This document shows, one piece after another, positions 36,601 through 46,290 of a stretch of DNA of 64,000 nt. The position numbers and the translations under genes were made by a program. Origin of the DNA: Acidovorax sp. NCPPB 3576 (GTDB lineage: Bacteria; Pseudomonadota; Gammaproteobacteria; Burkholderiales; Burkholderiaceae_C). The DNA lies in NCBI RefSeq assembly GCF_028473605.1, contig NZ_CP097267.1:4456501-4520500 (forward strand). Reading direction: 5' to 3'. Each line of letters opens with the position of its first letter. Within the stretch, counting starts at the first letter, position 1. The notes beneath the pieces were generated by a model, which was given only the letters and a program-made list of their open reading frames with translations, was not told the DNA's origin and ran no database searches.

Positions 36601-37316
36601 ACCTCCACGCGCCCTGCGGCGGGAATGCCGATGGGCCCCAGGTTGTTCACATCCACCAGGTAGCGGTAGGGCTGGCCGGGCGTGAGCGGATTGCCCGGGG
36701 GCGCCGCGGGGTTGGTGGTGACGGTCAGGGCCAGGTCGGCCGCTTCGGTCGTGGTGATGCGGCGGTCCAGCGCGTCGTTGCTGGGGTCCGAATCGGTTTC
36801 GTTGCGCGTTACGCGGGCGTTGTTGATCCAGTTGGTGGACACCGTCGGCAACACCACCTCGAAATCGACCACCTTCGTGGCGTTGACCGCCATCGTGCCC
36901 AGATCGCACTGCACCGTCTGGTTGCCGGCCGTGATGGCCGTACCGGGCGCGATGGCCGGCGTGCAGGTCATGCCGGCCGGAGTCGTCGTGACCGACTGGA
37001 ACACCGATCCCACGGGCAGCTTGTCCGTGAGGATCACGCCGGTGGCCGCGCTGCCGGTGTTGTGACGCACCGTCACCACGTAATGGAAGGTGCCGCCCGC
37101 AGGACCCGAGGCGGATGCGGGCACCGCGTCCTGGTTGACCAGGATGTCGGTGGTCTGGGCCAGCACGGCCCCAGGCGCCAGCAGACACCCGGCCAGCAGC
37201 AGGCCGTGCATGCGCCGGCCCAGCCCAACTCGACGCGCGACGGGACTGCGAGCAGGCGCGGAAGCGAACGCAGGCCACAGCAGGCCCGCTGCCCGCCGTG
37301 CAAAGGAAAGAACCAT
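33618..37316 (-). CDS. Large secreted DUF11-repeat surface protein with IPTL-CTERM sorting signal
   Basis: 1,232 residues. ATG 37316 has TGGAG 7–11 nt upstream and gives a long signal peptide ending LLLAGCLLAPGAVLAQ. The body is a string of about nine DUF11-type beta-sandwich repeats of 110–140 residues, each with YTxTVxNxGP-like strands (for example TYTITVKNSGPSFGTNV) and a VTCS/GTLNC-like cysteine strand. The C-terminus (~1,190–1,220) reads SVPTLSQWALILLSCLLGG followed by basic residues: an IPTL-CTERM tag of Pro-containing motif, membrane helix and Arg cluster. Such tags are processed by exosortase H, encoded here at 51698–52255. Expected location: outer surface or matrix, possibly adhesion. 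Divergent from the binding-protein/kinase genes. Confidence 0.9.
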   Translation of the reverse strand: MVLSFARRAAGLLWPAFASAPARSPVARRVGLGRRMHGLLLAGCLLAPGAVLAQTTDILVNQDAVPASASGPAGGTFHYVVTVRHNTGSAATGVILTDKLPVGSVFQSVTTTPAGMTCTPAIAPGTAITAGNQTVQCDLGTMAVNATKVVDFEVVLPTVSTNWINNARVTRNETDSDPSNDALDRRITTTEAADLALTVTTNPAAPPGNPLTPGQPYRYLVDVNNLGPIGIPAAGRVEVTFSVPTGAAFTRVGGTNGWTCSPTASNASPLVSPGSPTPATVVTCSHAGAVANGDAVPSLEVQAAPNVTGSITTSFSVKGYKDASTEMPDGQPANNTGSAEVNVAGTASDVSVTKAVNGATTYGLNDQVTYTVTPRLNGGTSLAGVPVQVVDTLGTGLSYVSATGTGWTCTPAGQVITCDLPGGYAGANFSNMPAITVVALVQQTGTLPNTVTIDAPTRTDPDTTNNAPASVFITATNVADLQITKAASNYVNGQGVAVAIGQTYQYRLTARNRGPLAIAAAAATVPAAPSIVVSDSVPSGVTLTGLNAASGTGWTCSALPLVGPGTFTCERTAGLAVNANAPDIVVDAVRTTAGSATNNACVKFSPETGGTREDPWYTDPAHGINCQGVGVGASDQTPGNEVQADLSIVKSVDKPTVPAGDVLTYTMVVTNNGTSAATNVSLRDVLPSLVTSASAPGLVSVNTSAGTCTPSGASNVNTATLLCSLGTLNSGASATVTVAIRPTVATTANRTNTATAYSPEVVDPVLGNNTASATSQVTARVDLVASKTVSPTPTAISGEPITYVVRARNNGPSSAENVWLRDVLPANGVLIGTPVASNGGVCDAIPAGNGGTLNCRWGTTGNSVFLANGGQYEVTYRLRAAGAWAPGVKLSNTVEIGTVTDEPVLTNNQAAAEITLTQPELDILVSMAHSADAIALGAETTYTITVKNSGPSFGTNVVMTDTFPVTHPTNGASSATFGFTGGLTVDKGGSCTSPAVGATSGSVSCTFPGLAKDEVATITFKMKAMSLPAGAASGTIFHKAVVSVSETEFLQGGQNTQVNNTTYDQTSTKRDPIATDLSILKAGPDGPIAPGADVDYTFTVRNNGNLTSNGAQVVDPLPAGLTFVSSADCVAAGNSVTCSVGELLAGASRTLRVKTRLAQPYTGTGPLVNTATLDAPGDTNPANNTSSKTTTVQTPPDAITSVPTLSQWALILLSCLLGGLALRQSAPGARRR

Positions 37317-37482
37317 ACCGATCTCCAGATTGTTGTAAACAGATCCGGGCACGCCGCGACGCCACTGGGGCCCTGGCGAGGGCCGAAATGGGGTCTGGGG
37401 CAAGAACATCGGCGCGCGATGCCTTGCCGGCGTGGCCGGGATTGCCGCGAATCTAGGGGGTCGGCACTTTGATTTTCAGAAT

Positions 37483-37499
37483 TCAACAATTGTTGACAT
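37483..37499. promoter_or_regulatory. TCAACAATTGTTGA palindrome in the DUF11 / binding-protein divergent region
   Basis: A perfect 14-bp palindrome (37483–37496) overlapping a TTGACA -35-like element (37494–37499) on the plus strand. Its first 11 bases recur at the response-regulator promoter (32699–32709). Candidate operator for the response regulator. The 288-bp gap (37317–37604) otherwise shows only the DUF11 ribosome site. Confidence 0.5.
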
Positions 37500-37604
37500 T
37501 TGGTCTTGCGCTTGTGAGTAATGCGCCACAACCATAGCCCACGGCTATCGTCCGGGAGCGCGCTCCCCGTGCTGCGAGACAGCCCCATCGCCGACACTCC
37601 CCGC

Positions 37605-38966
37605 ATGCCGTTTACCTTCGCTGCCGCCCCCGCCTCGCCTGCCCCTGTTCCTTCCGCTCCGTCCGCCCTTCGCCCTTTCCACCGGGGACGACCTCGGCTC
37701 CTTTCACAGTGGGGGTGCCCCGCGCTGCTGCTCTGGCTGGCTTTCCTGGCCGGGCTGGCCCTGCCCGCCCGCGCCGAACCGGCGGGCGTGGAGGTGTTCC
37801 ACTGGTGGGTGACCGGCGGCGAGCGCGCCAGCATGGATGCGATCCGCGACTTCACGCGCCAGCGCGGCCTGGCGTGGAAGGAAGACTTCTCGCCCGGCAG
37901 CGGCACCGCGCGCTACACCGACGTGCTGGCGGCCCGTGTGCGCGCCGGGCGGGTGCCGACTGCGGCGCAGATGATCGGCTACGAGATCCACGAATGGGCG
38001 CGGCGCGGGCTGCTGGAAAACCTCAACGGCATTGCCGCGCGCGAGGAATGGGACGAGGTCGTGCCCAACGAGATCCAGCAGCTCTCCAAATGGCAGGGCC
38101 AGTGGGTGGCGGCCCCGTTCAACGCGCATTCCACCAACTGGCTCTGGGTCAACCAGTCCCTGGCCCGCCGGCTGGGCGCCGCCACGCCGCCCGACACCTG
38201 GGACGACCTGATCGCCCTGCTCGGCAAAGCCCGCGCCGCCGGCATCCTGCCGCTGGCCATCGGCAAGGAGGCGTGGGAACACACGCTGCTGTTCGAATCG
38301 GTCGCGGCCGGCACCGGCGGCGCGGCGTTCTACCGGCGCGCCTTTCTCGACCTGGACCCGACCGCGCTCGACGCCCCGGTCACCACCGTGATCTTCGAGC
38401 GCATGCGGCAACTGGCGGGCTACCTGGACGCGGGCTTCATGCGCCGCCGCTGGGACCAGGCCACCGACCTCGTCGCCGGCGGGCAGGCCCTGCTGCAGGT
38501 GCAGGGCAGCTGGGTGGACGGCGAATTCAAGGTGCGGGGCATGCTGCCCGACCGCGACTACCAGTGCTGGCGCTTTCCCGACACCCAGGGCATGTACCTT
38601 TTCAACAGCGACCAGTTCGTCTTCTTCAAGCAGCCCGCACGCCAGCGCGCGGCGCAGGAGCGCTTCGCCTCCATCCTCATGGACCCGGACCTGCAGGTGG
38701 CCGTGAACGTGCGCACCGGCGCGGCGCCCGCCCGCGTGGACGTGCAGCAGGCCCCGTTCAACCGCTGCGGCCAGGGCGCCATCACCGACCTGCGCGGCGC
38801 CAACATGCGCCGCACCCTCATGGGCTCCATCGCCATGGGCAATGCCCACCCGTCAGCCGTGAAGGCCGCCGTGTACGACGTGGTCACCAGGCACCTGCAG
38901 GGCCGGCTGGACACGCCCGGCGCCGTGGCGGCGCTGCGCGCGGCCATCGCCCGCAAGCCCTCCTGA
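37605..38966 (+). CDS. Periplasmic sugar-type solute-binding protein, probable sensor partner of the hybrid kinase
   Basis: 453 residues from ATG 37605; an in-frame start at 37521 is possible. A signal peptide (ALLLWLAFLAGLALPARA) precedes a family-1 extracellular solute-binding fold: VEVFHWWVTGGERASMDAI, then VPTAAQMIGYEIHEWARRG, WVAAPFNAHSTNWLWVNQ and ALLQVQGSWVDGEF, the pattern of carbohydrate ABC binding proteins. No ABC permease or ATPase genes are near. Instead a hybrid histidine kinase follows 48 bp later, so it probably presents a ligand to the kinase's periplasmic domain. That role is inferred from context; the ligand is unknown. Confidence 0.85.
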   Translation: MPFTFAAAPASPAPVPSAPSALRPFHRGRPRLLSQWGCPALLLWLAFLAGLALPARAEPAGVEVFHWWVTGGERASMDAIRDFTRQRGLAWKEDFSPGSGTARYTDVLAARVRAGRVPTAAQMIGYEIHEWARRGLLENLNGIAAREEWDEVVPNEIQQLSKWQGQWVAAPFNAHSTNWLWVNQSLARRLGAATPPDTWDDLIALLGKARAAGILPLAIGKEAWEHTLLFESVAAGTGGAAFYRRAFLDLDPTALDAPVTTVIFERMRQLAGYLDAGFMRRRWDQATDLVAGGQALLQVQGSWVDGEFKVRGMLPDRDYQCWRFPDTQGMYLFNSDQFVFFKQPARQRAAQERFASILMDPDLQVAVNVRTGAAPARVDVQQAPFNRCGQGAITDLRGANMRRTLMGSIAMGNAHPSAVKAAVYDVVTRHLQGRLDTPGAVAALRAAIARKPS

Positions 38967-39014
38967 CCCCTCACCCGCACGCCGCTTTTGCGCCCACCCT
39001 TCCACGGAGCGACC

Positions 39015-41918
39015 ATGTCCTTGTCCCGGTATGTCCTGCGGTCCTTCTCCCACCTGCCGCTCACCGCGAAGATCGTCTTTCTCGTCGGGTTGATGGGTGT
39101 GATTTCCACCGCGTCGATGCTCTACGCCACCAGCAAGATGCGCGGCATCGACCAGCAGTACAACGCGCTGATCGAGCGCGAGGCGCAGAGCGCGCTGCAC
39201 ATCGGCGATGCAGCCCTGCTGCTGAGCGAATCGAGCCGCCTCGTGTATGCCGTGCTGACCGAGCAGGACGAGGCCACCATGCGCGCCGCCCTGACCAGCC
39301 TGGCCCAGTTGCAGGCGCAGTTCAACCGGCAGATCGACACCACCGAAGCCCTGGTGCCCGCCAATGCCGCGCAACTGCAGGCCATCCGCCAACGTGCCAC
39401 CGCCGCCTTCGCGCTGGCCGCGCGCATCGTCGATGCCGCCTCGCGCTGGCGCGGCGACCGGGCGCTGCAGATCATCCACGGCGAGTTCGAGCCCGCCCTG
39501 CGCGCACTGCAGCAGGACATGAACCACCAGCGCAACGACTCCGTCACGCAGTTCCAGGAATCGTCCGTTCGGCTCGGCCAGGTCACGCGCGACACCATCC
39601 TGACCACCGCGCTGGCCGTGGGCATCGGCCTGGCGCTGGTGATCGCGCTGTCGTCGTGGGTGGCCGTCTTCCAGATCTCGCGGCCCATCCTGCGGCTCAC
39701 GCGGCACATGGAGCGGCTCACCGACCGCGATTACGACGACACCGTCACCGTCACCGGCACCGAGCGGCGCGACGAAGTGGGCACCATGGCCAAGGCGCTC
39801 CAGGTGTTCAAGGAAAGCATGCAGCGCGCCGACCGCCTGGCCATCGAGGTGGCCGCGAGCGCCGAGGCGCGCCGCCTGTCCGAGCAGCTCGTGGACCTGA
39901 CCGGCGCCATTCCCGGCGCCGTGTTCCAGATGCACGTGCGCCCCGATGGCTGGCAGCGCTTTCTCTTCGTGAGCGACAAGGCTGCCGAACTGCAGGGCCG
40001 GCCCGCGCACGAACTGCTGCGCCTGGAAGGCCCCGTGGAGCAGACCTACGGCCTGCCGCCGTCCGGGCAGGACGCGCTGCGCGAGCGCTTCGAGCACAGC
40101 CTGCGCACCTTGCAGCCGCTGGACTTCGACGTCGAGGTGGCGCACGGCGACCGCAGCCGGTGGCTCAAGACCCTGGCCACCGCGCGGCGCCTGCCCGATG
40201 GCGCCGTGCTGTTCAACGGCGTGTGGCTGGACGTCACCGAGCAAAAGAACCAGGCCCGCGCGCTGGCCCAGGCCGCCGAAGAGAAAGCCACCTTCCTGGC
40301 CGTGATGAGCCACGAAATCCGCACCCCCTTGAACGCCATCCTGGGCCTGGCCCAGCTGGCGCTCAAGGACGACAGCCTGGCGCCGCCGCAGCGCGAGCGC
40401 ATGGACCAGATGTACCGCGCCGGCCGCCGGCTGCTGGGCATCGTCAACGACACGCTCGACTTCTCCAAGATCGACGGCGGCCACCTCGTGCTGGAAACCG
40501 TGCCGTTCGAGCTGCCCACCCTGCTGGCCGACCTGTCGGAGCTGTTCGACCACAAGGCCAAGACCAAGGGCCTGCGCTTTCGCGTGGAAGTCGCCGAAGG
40601 CGTGCCGCCCTATCTGCTGGGCGATCCGCACCGCATCGGGCAGGTGCTGGTCAACTTCGTGAACAACGCCATCAAGTTCACCGAAGCGGGCGAAGTCGCC
40701 CTGACCCTCTCTGCGCATGCCGCCACACCGGCCGAAGGCCTCTCACCCGCCGCCGGCATGGAGGCAGGAGAAGGCGATCTGATCCTGCATTGCGCCGTGC
40801 GCGACACCGGCATCGGCCTGACCGATGAACAGCAGGCCCACCTCTTCCAGGCCTTCCACCAGGCCGACGCCACCATCACGCGCCGCTTCGGCGGCACCGG
40901 ACTGGGCCTGGCCATCTCGCGCCAGCTGGCCCTGCTGATGGGGGGCGATGCCGGCGTGCACAGCACGCCCGGCGAAGGCAGCACCTTCTGGTTCACCGCC
41001 CGCGTGCAGCGCAGCGCCCGCCCGGCCCTGCCCGCCCAGGGCGAGCGCGGCGCCCGCGCCCCGAGCGCCCCCGCGGCGCTGGCCGGCCTGCGCGTGCTGC
41101 TGGTGGACGACAACGAACTCAACCGCTTGGTGGCCGCGGGCCTGCTGGAATCCGGCGGCCTGCACGTGGACACCGCCAACGACGGCGCCGAAGCCCTGCG
41201 CCGCCTCGACGAAGCGCCCGATGGCACGCACTACGACGCCGTGCTGATGGACATGCAGATGCCCGTGATGGACGGCCTAACCGCCACCCGAGCGCTGCGC
41301 CAAGACCCGCGCTTCGCCCACCTGCCCGTCATCGCCATGACCGCCAACGCCGCGCGCCAGGACATCGAGCGCACCAAAGCGGCCGGCATGAACGACCACC
41401 TGAGCAAGCCGGTGCTGGAGGAAAGGCTGTGGGCCACCTTGTCGCGCTGGATGGCGCCTGGCGGGCAGGAGGTGCCTGCTGCCCCTGCGACGGCATTCAT
41501 GTCACAGGGCGCAAAAGTCGACGACCACCATGCTCCTTCAGCACCCGTCGCCGGGGCCGCTGAAGCGGGCGCGGATGCGCTCTTCGATGAAGAGGCCCTG
41601 CAGGAACTGCGCGGCGTGTTCACCGCTGACCGCTTTGATGCGTTGGTCGCCCGATTCATTCACGACTGCGAGCAGCGACTGGAACGCATCCACGACGCCC
41701 GCCACGCCGGGGCCTGGAGCCGCTTGCGACAGGAAACCCATGAGTTGGGGGGCACGGTGGGAAGTTTTGGGCTGCAGCGGTTGAGCGGGATTACTCGGGC
41801 ATTAGAAAAGGCCGCGGATGCGAAGGATGGGGTAGAGGTGGATGCACTTATTCGGTGGGCCGAGGAGGCGATGGCTCTTGGGCTGCAGGAGTTGAAAATG
41901 GCCTTGAGTCGCACATGA
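39015..41918 (+). CDS. Hybrid sensor histidine kinase with receiver and Hpt domains
   Basis: 967 residues. Membrane helix near 20–35, a periplasmic helical sensor (~40–190), second helix (~197–215), HAMP (~218–270), PAS-like domain (~295–410), HisKA with H433 (SHEIRTP), HATPase ([18 protein letters not shown]), receiver with D746 ([12 protein letters not shown]) and a C-terminal Hpt with H909 (THELGG). This is a complete His-Asp-His relay needing a separate response regulator; the OmpR-type protein at 32804–33502 is the best candidate nearby. ATG 39015 has GGAG 5–8 nt upstream. It follows the solute-binding protein gene and probably senses it. Confidence 0.92.
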   Translation: MSLSRYVLRSFSHLPLTAKIVFLVGLMGVISTASMLYATSKMRGIDQQYNALIEREAQSALHIGDAALLLSESSRLVYAVLTEQDEATMRAALTSLAQLQAQFNRQIDTTEALVPANAAQLQAIRQRATAAFALAARIVDAASRWRGDRALQIIHGEFEPALRALQQDMNHQRNDSVTQFQESSVRLGQVTRDTILTTALAVGIGLALVIALSSWVAVFQISRPILRLTRHMERLTDRDYDDTVTVTGTERRDEVGTMAKALQVFKESMQRADRLAIEVAASAEARRLSEQLVDLTGAIPGAVFQMHVRPDGWQRFLFVSDKAAELQGRPAHELLRLEGPVEQTYGLPPSGQDALRERFEHSLRTLQPLDFDVEVAHGDRSRWLKTLATARRLPDGAVLFNGVWLDVTEQKNQARALAQAAEEKATFLAVMSHEIRTPLNAILGLAQLALKDDSLAPPQRERMDQMYRAGRRLLGIVNDTLDFSKIDGGHLVLETVPFELPTLLADLSELFDHKAKTKGLRFRVEVAEGVPPYLLGDPHRIGQVLVNFVNNAIKFTEAGEVALTLSAHAATPAEGLSPAAGMEAGEGDLILHCAVRDTGIGLTDEQQAHLFQAFHQADATITRRFGGTGLGLAISRQLALLMGGDAGVHSTPGEGSTFWFTARVQRSARPALPAQGERGARAPSAPAALAGLRVLLVDDNELNRLVAAGLLESGGLHVDTANDGAEALRRLDEAPDGTHYDAVLMDMQMPVMDGLTATRALRQDPRFAHLPVIAMTANAARQDIERTKAAGMNDHLSKPVLEERLWATLSRWMAPGGQEVPAAPATAFMSQGAKVDDHHAPSAPVAGAAEAGADALFDEEALQELRGVFTADRFDALVARFIHDCEQRLERIHDARHAGAWSRLRQETHELGGTVGSFGLQRLSGITRALEKAADAKDGVEVDALIRWAEEAMALGLQELKMALSRT

Positions 41919-41934
41919 ACCCAGTTGCATAGCC

Positions 41935-42213
41935 ATTGCCATCCCACAAGATTTTGCGTGTTGGTCACGCCTTCGCGGCGTGATTCGATGGCCCGCATCG
42001 ATAGCGTGCAGCCTGCCGTTGATCTGCGCGGCCACTGGCATCGGTTCTGCTGCCGTGGGCAGGTAAATGATCTCCGTGCTGTCCATCTCCCCCGCCGCCG
42101 CCGCGCTGTCGCTGCTCCTTCGGTTGCCGTACTGGCCGAGCACGGTGCTGCCGATGCCGTCCTCCGCATAGACGGTCTGCGGGGTGAGGGCCGGGTTGTT
42201 CGCACCCGACAAT
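41935..42213 (-). pseudogene. Decayed Rhs core fragment (third copy)
   Basis: On the minus strand it still encodes SGANNPAL, QTVYAEDGIGSTVLGQYG, SSDSAAAAGEM and AAQINGRLHAIDA, nearly identical to the cores of the two larger rhs genes. It then shifts frame: TNTQNLVGWQWL appears in another frame where the intact genes have TNTQGQVAWQWL. It has no toxin end and no start. It lies directly behind the immunity gene at 42239, as expected for the scar of an older rhs 3' end displaced by insertion of new cassettes. Confidence 0.8.
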
Positions 42214-42238
42214 CATCTGTTAGGAGAACTTCAAGGCT

Positions 42239-42544
42239 TTACCCAAAAACAGACTCATACCAGTAGTTCTGCTGATTGCTGAACCAAGGGTCTTTATGAC
42301 CATCGCAAAGCGGACGAAGACATTTCTTATCCAATTGGTATCTAGTCATCAATCCAACCAATTCATAAAAACTCAGTTGATCGATTGGCATCTCGATGTT
42401 TAAGTCAAGCCCATCAGGCGTTCCTACAAACGCTTTAACAGCGGCAATGCCTTGTAGCCAACTAAAAAAGTGGTCTTCATCCGCCTCGCAATAGAAGCGA
42501 GTTGGCTCAGGAATGCGCAACATCATTGTGTATTTACTCATCAT
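42239..42544 (-). CDS. Probable immunity protein for the displaced Rhs toxin
   Basis: 101 residues, no family recognised. It has no signal peptide, so it is cytoplasmic. Composition is acidic and aromatic (DEDHFFSWLQG, NQQNYWYESVFG), common in toxin-binding immunity proteins. Its ATG overlaps the stop of the orphan rhs gene by 4 bp, the arrangement used for coupled toxin/immunity pairs; a second ATG follows at once. Clearly lower GC than the Rhs core, like other exchangeable cassettes. Function is assigned by position only. Confidence 0.65.
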   Translation of the reverse strand: MMSKYTMMLRIPEPTRFYCEADEDHFFSWLQGIAAVKAFVGTPDGLDLNIEMPIDQLSFYELVGLMTRYQLDKKCLRPLCDGHKDPWFSNQQNYWYESVFG

Positions 42545-44130
42545 TGTCTCGGTCGCTCGTTTCTATAACCGCCACCTGGCGTCTGCACATCCCAATGTGG
42601 TCCTCCATGCGCTCTGCTACCAGGACCAGTTGGGCCAGTCGGACACCACACATCCCCTTTAGCATCTTCCCAGCCATAGCCAGAACCACCCTTTCCAGGA
42701 TTCGGATTGGGCATCCAGTTTTCGCCGCCCTTAGGATCTTTGAAGCCTTCGGCATCACCGGGTTTGCCCGGCGCCTTGGGCCCATTTGGGTCATATGCAT
42801 TCTTAGGCGGTTTCGCAAACATGCGATCCAGCCCATAACCTAGCGTACCCAGAGCAGTTCCAACCACAATGTCAGTTCCCGTGATGATCGCTGGAATCAA
42901 CGGAATGGCGATTGCGAACTCGCCTGTCGGGTCAGTATAGGAAGCCGGATTTCCTCCCACATACAAGAACCGATTCCATCCCCCATCCAGTCCAATCGGG
43001 TCCGCCTGGAAGTACCGACCCGAAGGCGGGTCATAGGACCGGTTCAGGTTGTAGTTCAGTTGGGTCTCCTCATCGAACACCTGCCCCGGATACCGCAGGT
43101 CGAACTTGATGGCTTCTGCATAGTTGGAACTGCCCTGCCCGCTTTGCGCGAAATTGGTCGCCCCGGTCGTCGGGTTCGCCTCCCCAAACCCCGTGATCAG
43201 CCATTGCCACGCCACCTGCCCCTGCGTGTTGGTGAGGCGTCTTGGCGTGTTCAGGTGGTCCGCATCGATGGCGTACAGCCGCCCGTTGATCTGCGCGGCG
43301 ATGGGCATCGGCCCGCTTGCCGTGGGCAGGTAGATCACTTCGGTGCTGCCCATCTCGCCTGCCGGTGCCGCGCTGTCGCTGCTCCTTCTGCTGCCGTACT
43401 GCCCCAGCACGGTGCTGCCGATGCCGTCCTCCGCATAGACGGTCTGCTGGGTGATGGCCGGGTTGTTGGCCCCGGACAGCCGAGCATCGCTCTTGAACAC
43501 GCGCTGGCCCAGAGCGTTGTAGGTGTAGCTCACAGCCAATGCGTTGGCCGGGTCTGCGTTTGGCCCCGCCTTGGCGATGCGGCCGTCCACGCCGTAGTGC
43601 AGGTAGCTGTCGCCCTTCTTGGTGATCGATCCGGTGGCGTCGTGGATGTAGCTGACGTTGGTCGTTTGTGCGCTGCCGCCCGCGGGCGTGAAGGTCTGCG
43701 TGTAGCCGCCCAGGCGGTTGTTGTTGCTGGCGAGTTGATAGTCGCGCTGCAGCGTGGCGGTGCCCGCCGCCGTGCTGCTGCTGTAGTAGCTCTGGCTGCG
43801 GTTGCCGTTGGCATCCCACGCGTAGCCGCTGGCGTTGGCACCGATGGTGTCGCTCAATGCCGTTCCGCTGGGCAGCGTGAGGGGGTTGGGCGCGCTGTGC
43901 GCGCTGGCGGTGAGCCGGCCCACCGCGTCGTAGCTGTACGCGCTGGTGAGCGCCACCTGCTGCGCCACCGTGCTGCTTTGCGTGGGCAGCATGTGCTGCT
44001 GGGTGATCTGCGCGATGCGCCCGGCACTGTCCCAGGTCAGTTGCAGCAGGGCGCTGGCGGCCAGCTGGCCCGCGCTGGTGTAGCTGCGCTGCTCGGCCAG
44101 CGGCGCGGGGTTGCCGGGGGGTCTGCGCAA
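42541..44130 (-). CDS. Displaced Rhs 3' fragment with C-terminal toxin domain (orphan rhs-CT)
   Basis: A 529-codon open frame that lacks any N-terminal delivery region. Its first ~385 codons duplicate the end of the rhs core (AGQLAASALLQLTWDSAGR to the junction DPTGEF). After the hyperconserved core end comes a different tip: a hydrophobic stretch (IPLIPAIITGTDIVVGTALG) and a Gly/Pro-rich domain ending W...P...GGPHWDVQTPGGGY, which resembles polymorphic toxin type 37 in my memory. The frame begins with a TTG in a place where one extra G, relative to the main rhs gene, breaks the core frame. It is therefore probably a silent cassette or one recruited by recombination, not an independent protein. 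Its immunity gene overlaps its end. Confidence 0.75.
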   Translation of the reverse strand: MRRPPGNPAPLAEQRSYTSAGQLAASALLQLTWDSAGRIAQITQQHMLPTQSSTVAQQVALTSAYSYDAVGRLTASAHSAPNPLTLPSGTALSDTIGANASGYAWDANGNRSQSYYSSSTAAGTATLQRDYQLASNNNRLGGYTQTFTPAGGSAQTTNVSYIHDATGSITKKGDSYLHYGVDGRIAKAGPNADPANALAVSYTYNALGQRVFKSDARLSGANNPAITQQTVYAEDGIGSTVLGQYGSRRSSDSAAPAGEMGSTEVIYLPTASGPMPIAAQINGRLYAIDADHLNTPRRLTNTQGQVAWQWLITGFGEANPTTGATNFAQSGQGSSNYAEAIKFDLRYPGQVFDEETQLNYNLNRSYDPPSGRYFQADPIGLDGGWNRFLYVGGNPASYTDPTGEFAIAIPLIPAIITGTDIVVGTALGTLGYGLDRMFAKPPKNAYDPNGPKAPGKPGDAEGFKDPKGGENWMPNPNPGKGGSGYGWEDAKGDVWCPTGPTGPGSRAHGGPHWDVQTPGGGYRNERPRQ

Positions 44131-46290
44131 AGCCAGGCCATTAGCTTTTTAATTTACAGTAACTCATCTAGTTGATCCGAGAAGTAACCTTGCAGATTTT
44201 TCAGTATTCGAATCGAGGCGGCCCGTCATTATTAGGATTTCCAACCCCACTTGCGCCATATGCAAGCGCTCCGAAGAGGTGCTCTGTCGCCATTGTTTAA
44301 AAAGCTTCATGGCCGTCTCGACTGGATATTTTCGCGCAACCATGTCGCTCACCGAGTGACGCAAAATTTCGTCGCCATAATCTTCTGCATTCTCATCGAA
44401 GATTGCTATCAGATTCGCAATTTGTGGCTTTGTCAGCTTATTAAAGTCGTTGTAAAGACTCATGACCAAGCTGCTGCTGCCCGTCACACTGCAAGTCGCT
44501 TTGTCCTGTAGCGCATTAGCAAAGAAGTCAAAAACCTCTTGCGACCAGAACTCACATTCCAGTTGGGTGTACTCCAGATCAAAGCAAACTTCTTGAAATT
44601 CCGTTTTGTCTTTGGCCACAACGGCGGCAGAGAGCCTCTGTATGAATGGAATCAAATTCATGATGCATCAAGGAAGAACGACATTGGCGGGAATCGTTGG
44701 CCACAAGGGTGGAAACAACGATGGCAGCATGCGAAGACAACGGTATGCAACATACCCCACACCGACAGTGGCCGCCGCGCTAGCAGCCGCGCAACCGGTA
44801 TCGCAGCTTTGGCTACTGCTGTTATCGTCGTCATCCTCACACTCGTCTGAATACCGTTTTTCGAACTTGCGCAGATTACTTTCACGATCATTAATCATCG
44901 TTCTGTGACCGCGCTTGGTTTGGCTAAGTAACTCGCCCGGCCCAAGACGTTCAGGCAAGTTTAGTCGGTCTGCCGCCAAATCACTCCAACGATCATCCAA
45001 GTCGTTATTCAGGTTTTGAATTTTCTTACGTAAAGCCGAACAATGAGCGCTATTCGCTTTGTGCTTGAGGCCCGTCGGATCAGTAAAGTTCAGCGGATTC
45101 CCGCCCACATATCCATAACGATTCCAGCCCCCATTGAGCCCGATGGGATCATTCTGGAAATACCGCCCCGAAGGCGGGTCATAGGACCGGTTCAGGTTGT
45201 AGTTCAGTTGGGTCTCCTCATCGAACACCTGCCCCGGATACCGCAGGTCGAACTTGATGGCTTCCGCATAGTTGGAACTGCCCTGCCCGCTCTGTGAGTA
45301 ATTGGTCGCCCCGGTCGTCGGGTTGGCCTCCCCAAACCCCGTGATCAGCCACTGCCACGCCACCTGGCCCTGCGTGTTCGTCAGGCGTCTCGGCGTGTTC
45401 AGATGGTCCGCATCGATGGCGTACAACCTGCCATTGATCTGCGCGGCGATGGGCATCGGCCCGTTCGCGGTGGGCAGGTAGATCACTTCGGTGCTGTCCA
45501 TCTCGCCCGCTGCTGCCGCGCTGTCGCTGCTCCTTCGGTTTCCGTACTGGCCCAGCACGGTGCTGCCGATGCCGTCCTCCGCATAGACGGTCTGTTGAGT
45601 AATGGCCGGGTTGTTCGCCCCCGACAGCCGCGCATCGCTCTTGAACACCCGCTGGCCCAGGGCGTTGTAGGTGTAGCTCACCGCCAGTGCGTTGGCCGGG
45701 TCGGCGTTGGGTCCTGCCTTGGCGATGCGCCCGTCCACGCCGTAGTGCAGGTAGCTGTCGCCTTTCCTGGTGATCGAGCCGGTGGCGTCGTGGCTGTAGG
45801 CAGTCGTGCTGGTCTGCGCGCTGCCGCCCGCTGGCGTGAAGGTCTGCGTGTAGCCGCCCAGGCGGTTGCTGTTGCTGGCGAGTTGATAGTCGCGCTGCAG
45901 CGTGGCGGTGCCCCCGACCGTGCTGCTGCTGTAGTAGCTCTGGCTGCGGTTGCCGTTGGCATCCCACGCGTAGCCGCTGGCGTTGGCACCGATGGTGTCG
46001 CTCAACGATCTGTCGCCGGGCAGGACCAGGGTGTTGGGCGCGCTGTGCGCGCTGGCGGTGAGCCGGCCTGTGGCGTCGTAGCTGTACGCGCTGGTGAGCG
46101 CCACCTGCTGCGCCACCGTGCTGCTTTGCGTGGGCAGCATGTGCTGCTGGGTGATCTGCACGATGCGCCCGGCACTGTCCCAGGTGAGCTGCAGCAGGGC
46201 GCTGGCGGCCAGCTGGCCCGCGCTGGTGTAGCTGCGCTGCTCGGCCAGCGGCGCGGGGTTGCCGGGGGTCTGCGCAAAGCCCGGCCATTG
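42945..46290. repeat. Long direct repeat: duplicated rhs core (about 1.2 kb, copies ~42945–44147 and ~45100–46290)
   Basis: The two stretches are near-identical on the minus strand, from the end of the core back through the AEQRSYTSAG segment, and include the short shared flank CTGCGCAAAGCC beyond the orphan frame. Boundaries are approximate, read by eye. Recombination between the copies would swap the toxin tip of the main rhs gene for the downstream one and delete the first immunity gene. Confidence 0.8.
44164..44661 (-). CDS. Probable immunity protein for the main Rhs toxin
   Basis: 165 residues, family not recognised. No signal peptide; predicted mainly helical (FIQRLSAAVVAKDKTEFQEV, VETAMKLFKQWRQSTSSERL). 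It starts 6 bp after the rhs stop and has much lower GC than the core, as is usual for exchangeable immunity genes. Assigned by position and size: it should bind and neutralise the tip of the Rhs protein in the cytoplasm. The displaced rhs cassette follows 33 bp downstream. Confidence 0.65.
   Translation of the reverse strand: MNLIPFIQRLSAAVVAKDKTEFQEVCFDLEYTQLECEFWSQEVFDFFANALQDKATCSVTGSSSLVMSLYNDFNKLTKPQIANLIAIFDENAEDYGDEILRHSVSDMVARKYPVETAMKLFKQWRQSTSSERLHMAQVGLEILIMTGRLDSNTEKSARLLLGSTR

Noticed and set aside
34416..37472. A plus-strand frame of over 1,000 codons opposite the DUF11 gene
   Set aside because: Composition is shadow-like, while the minus-strand frame has a signal peptide, repeats and an IPTL-CTERM tag.
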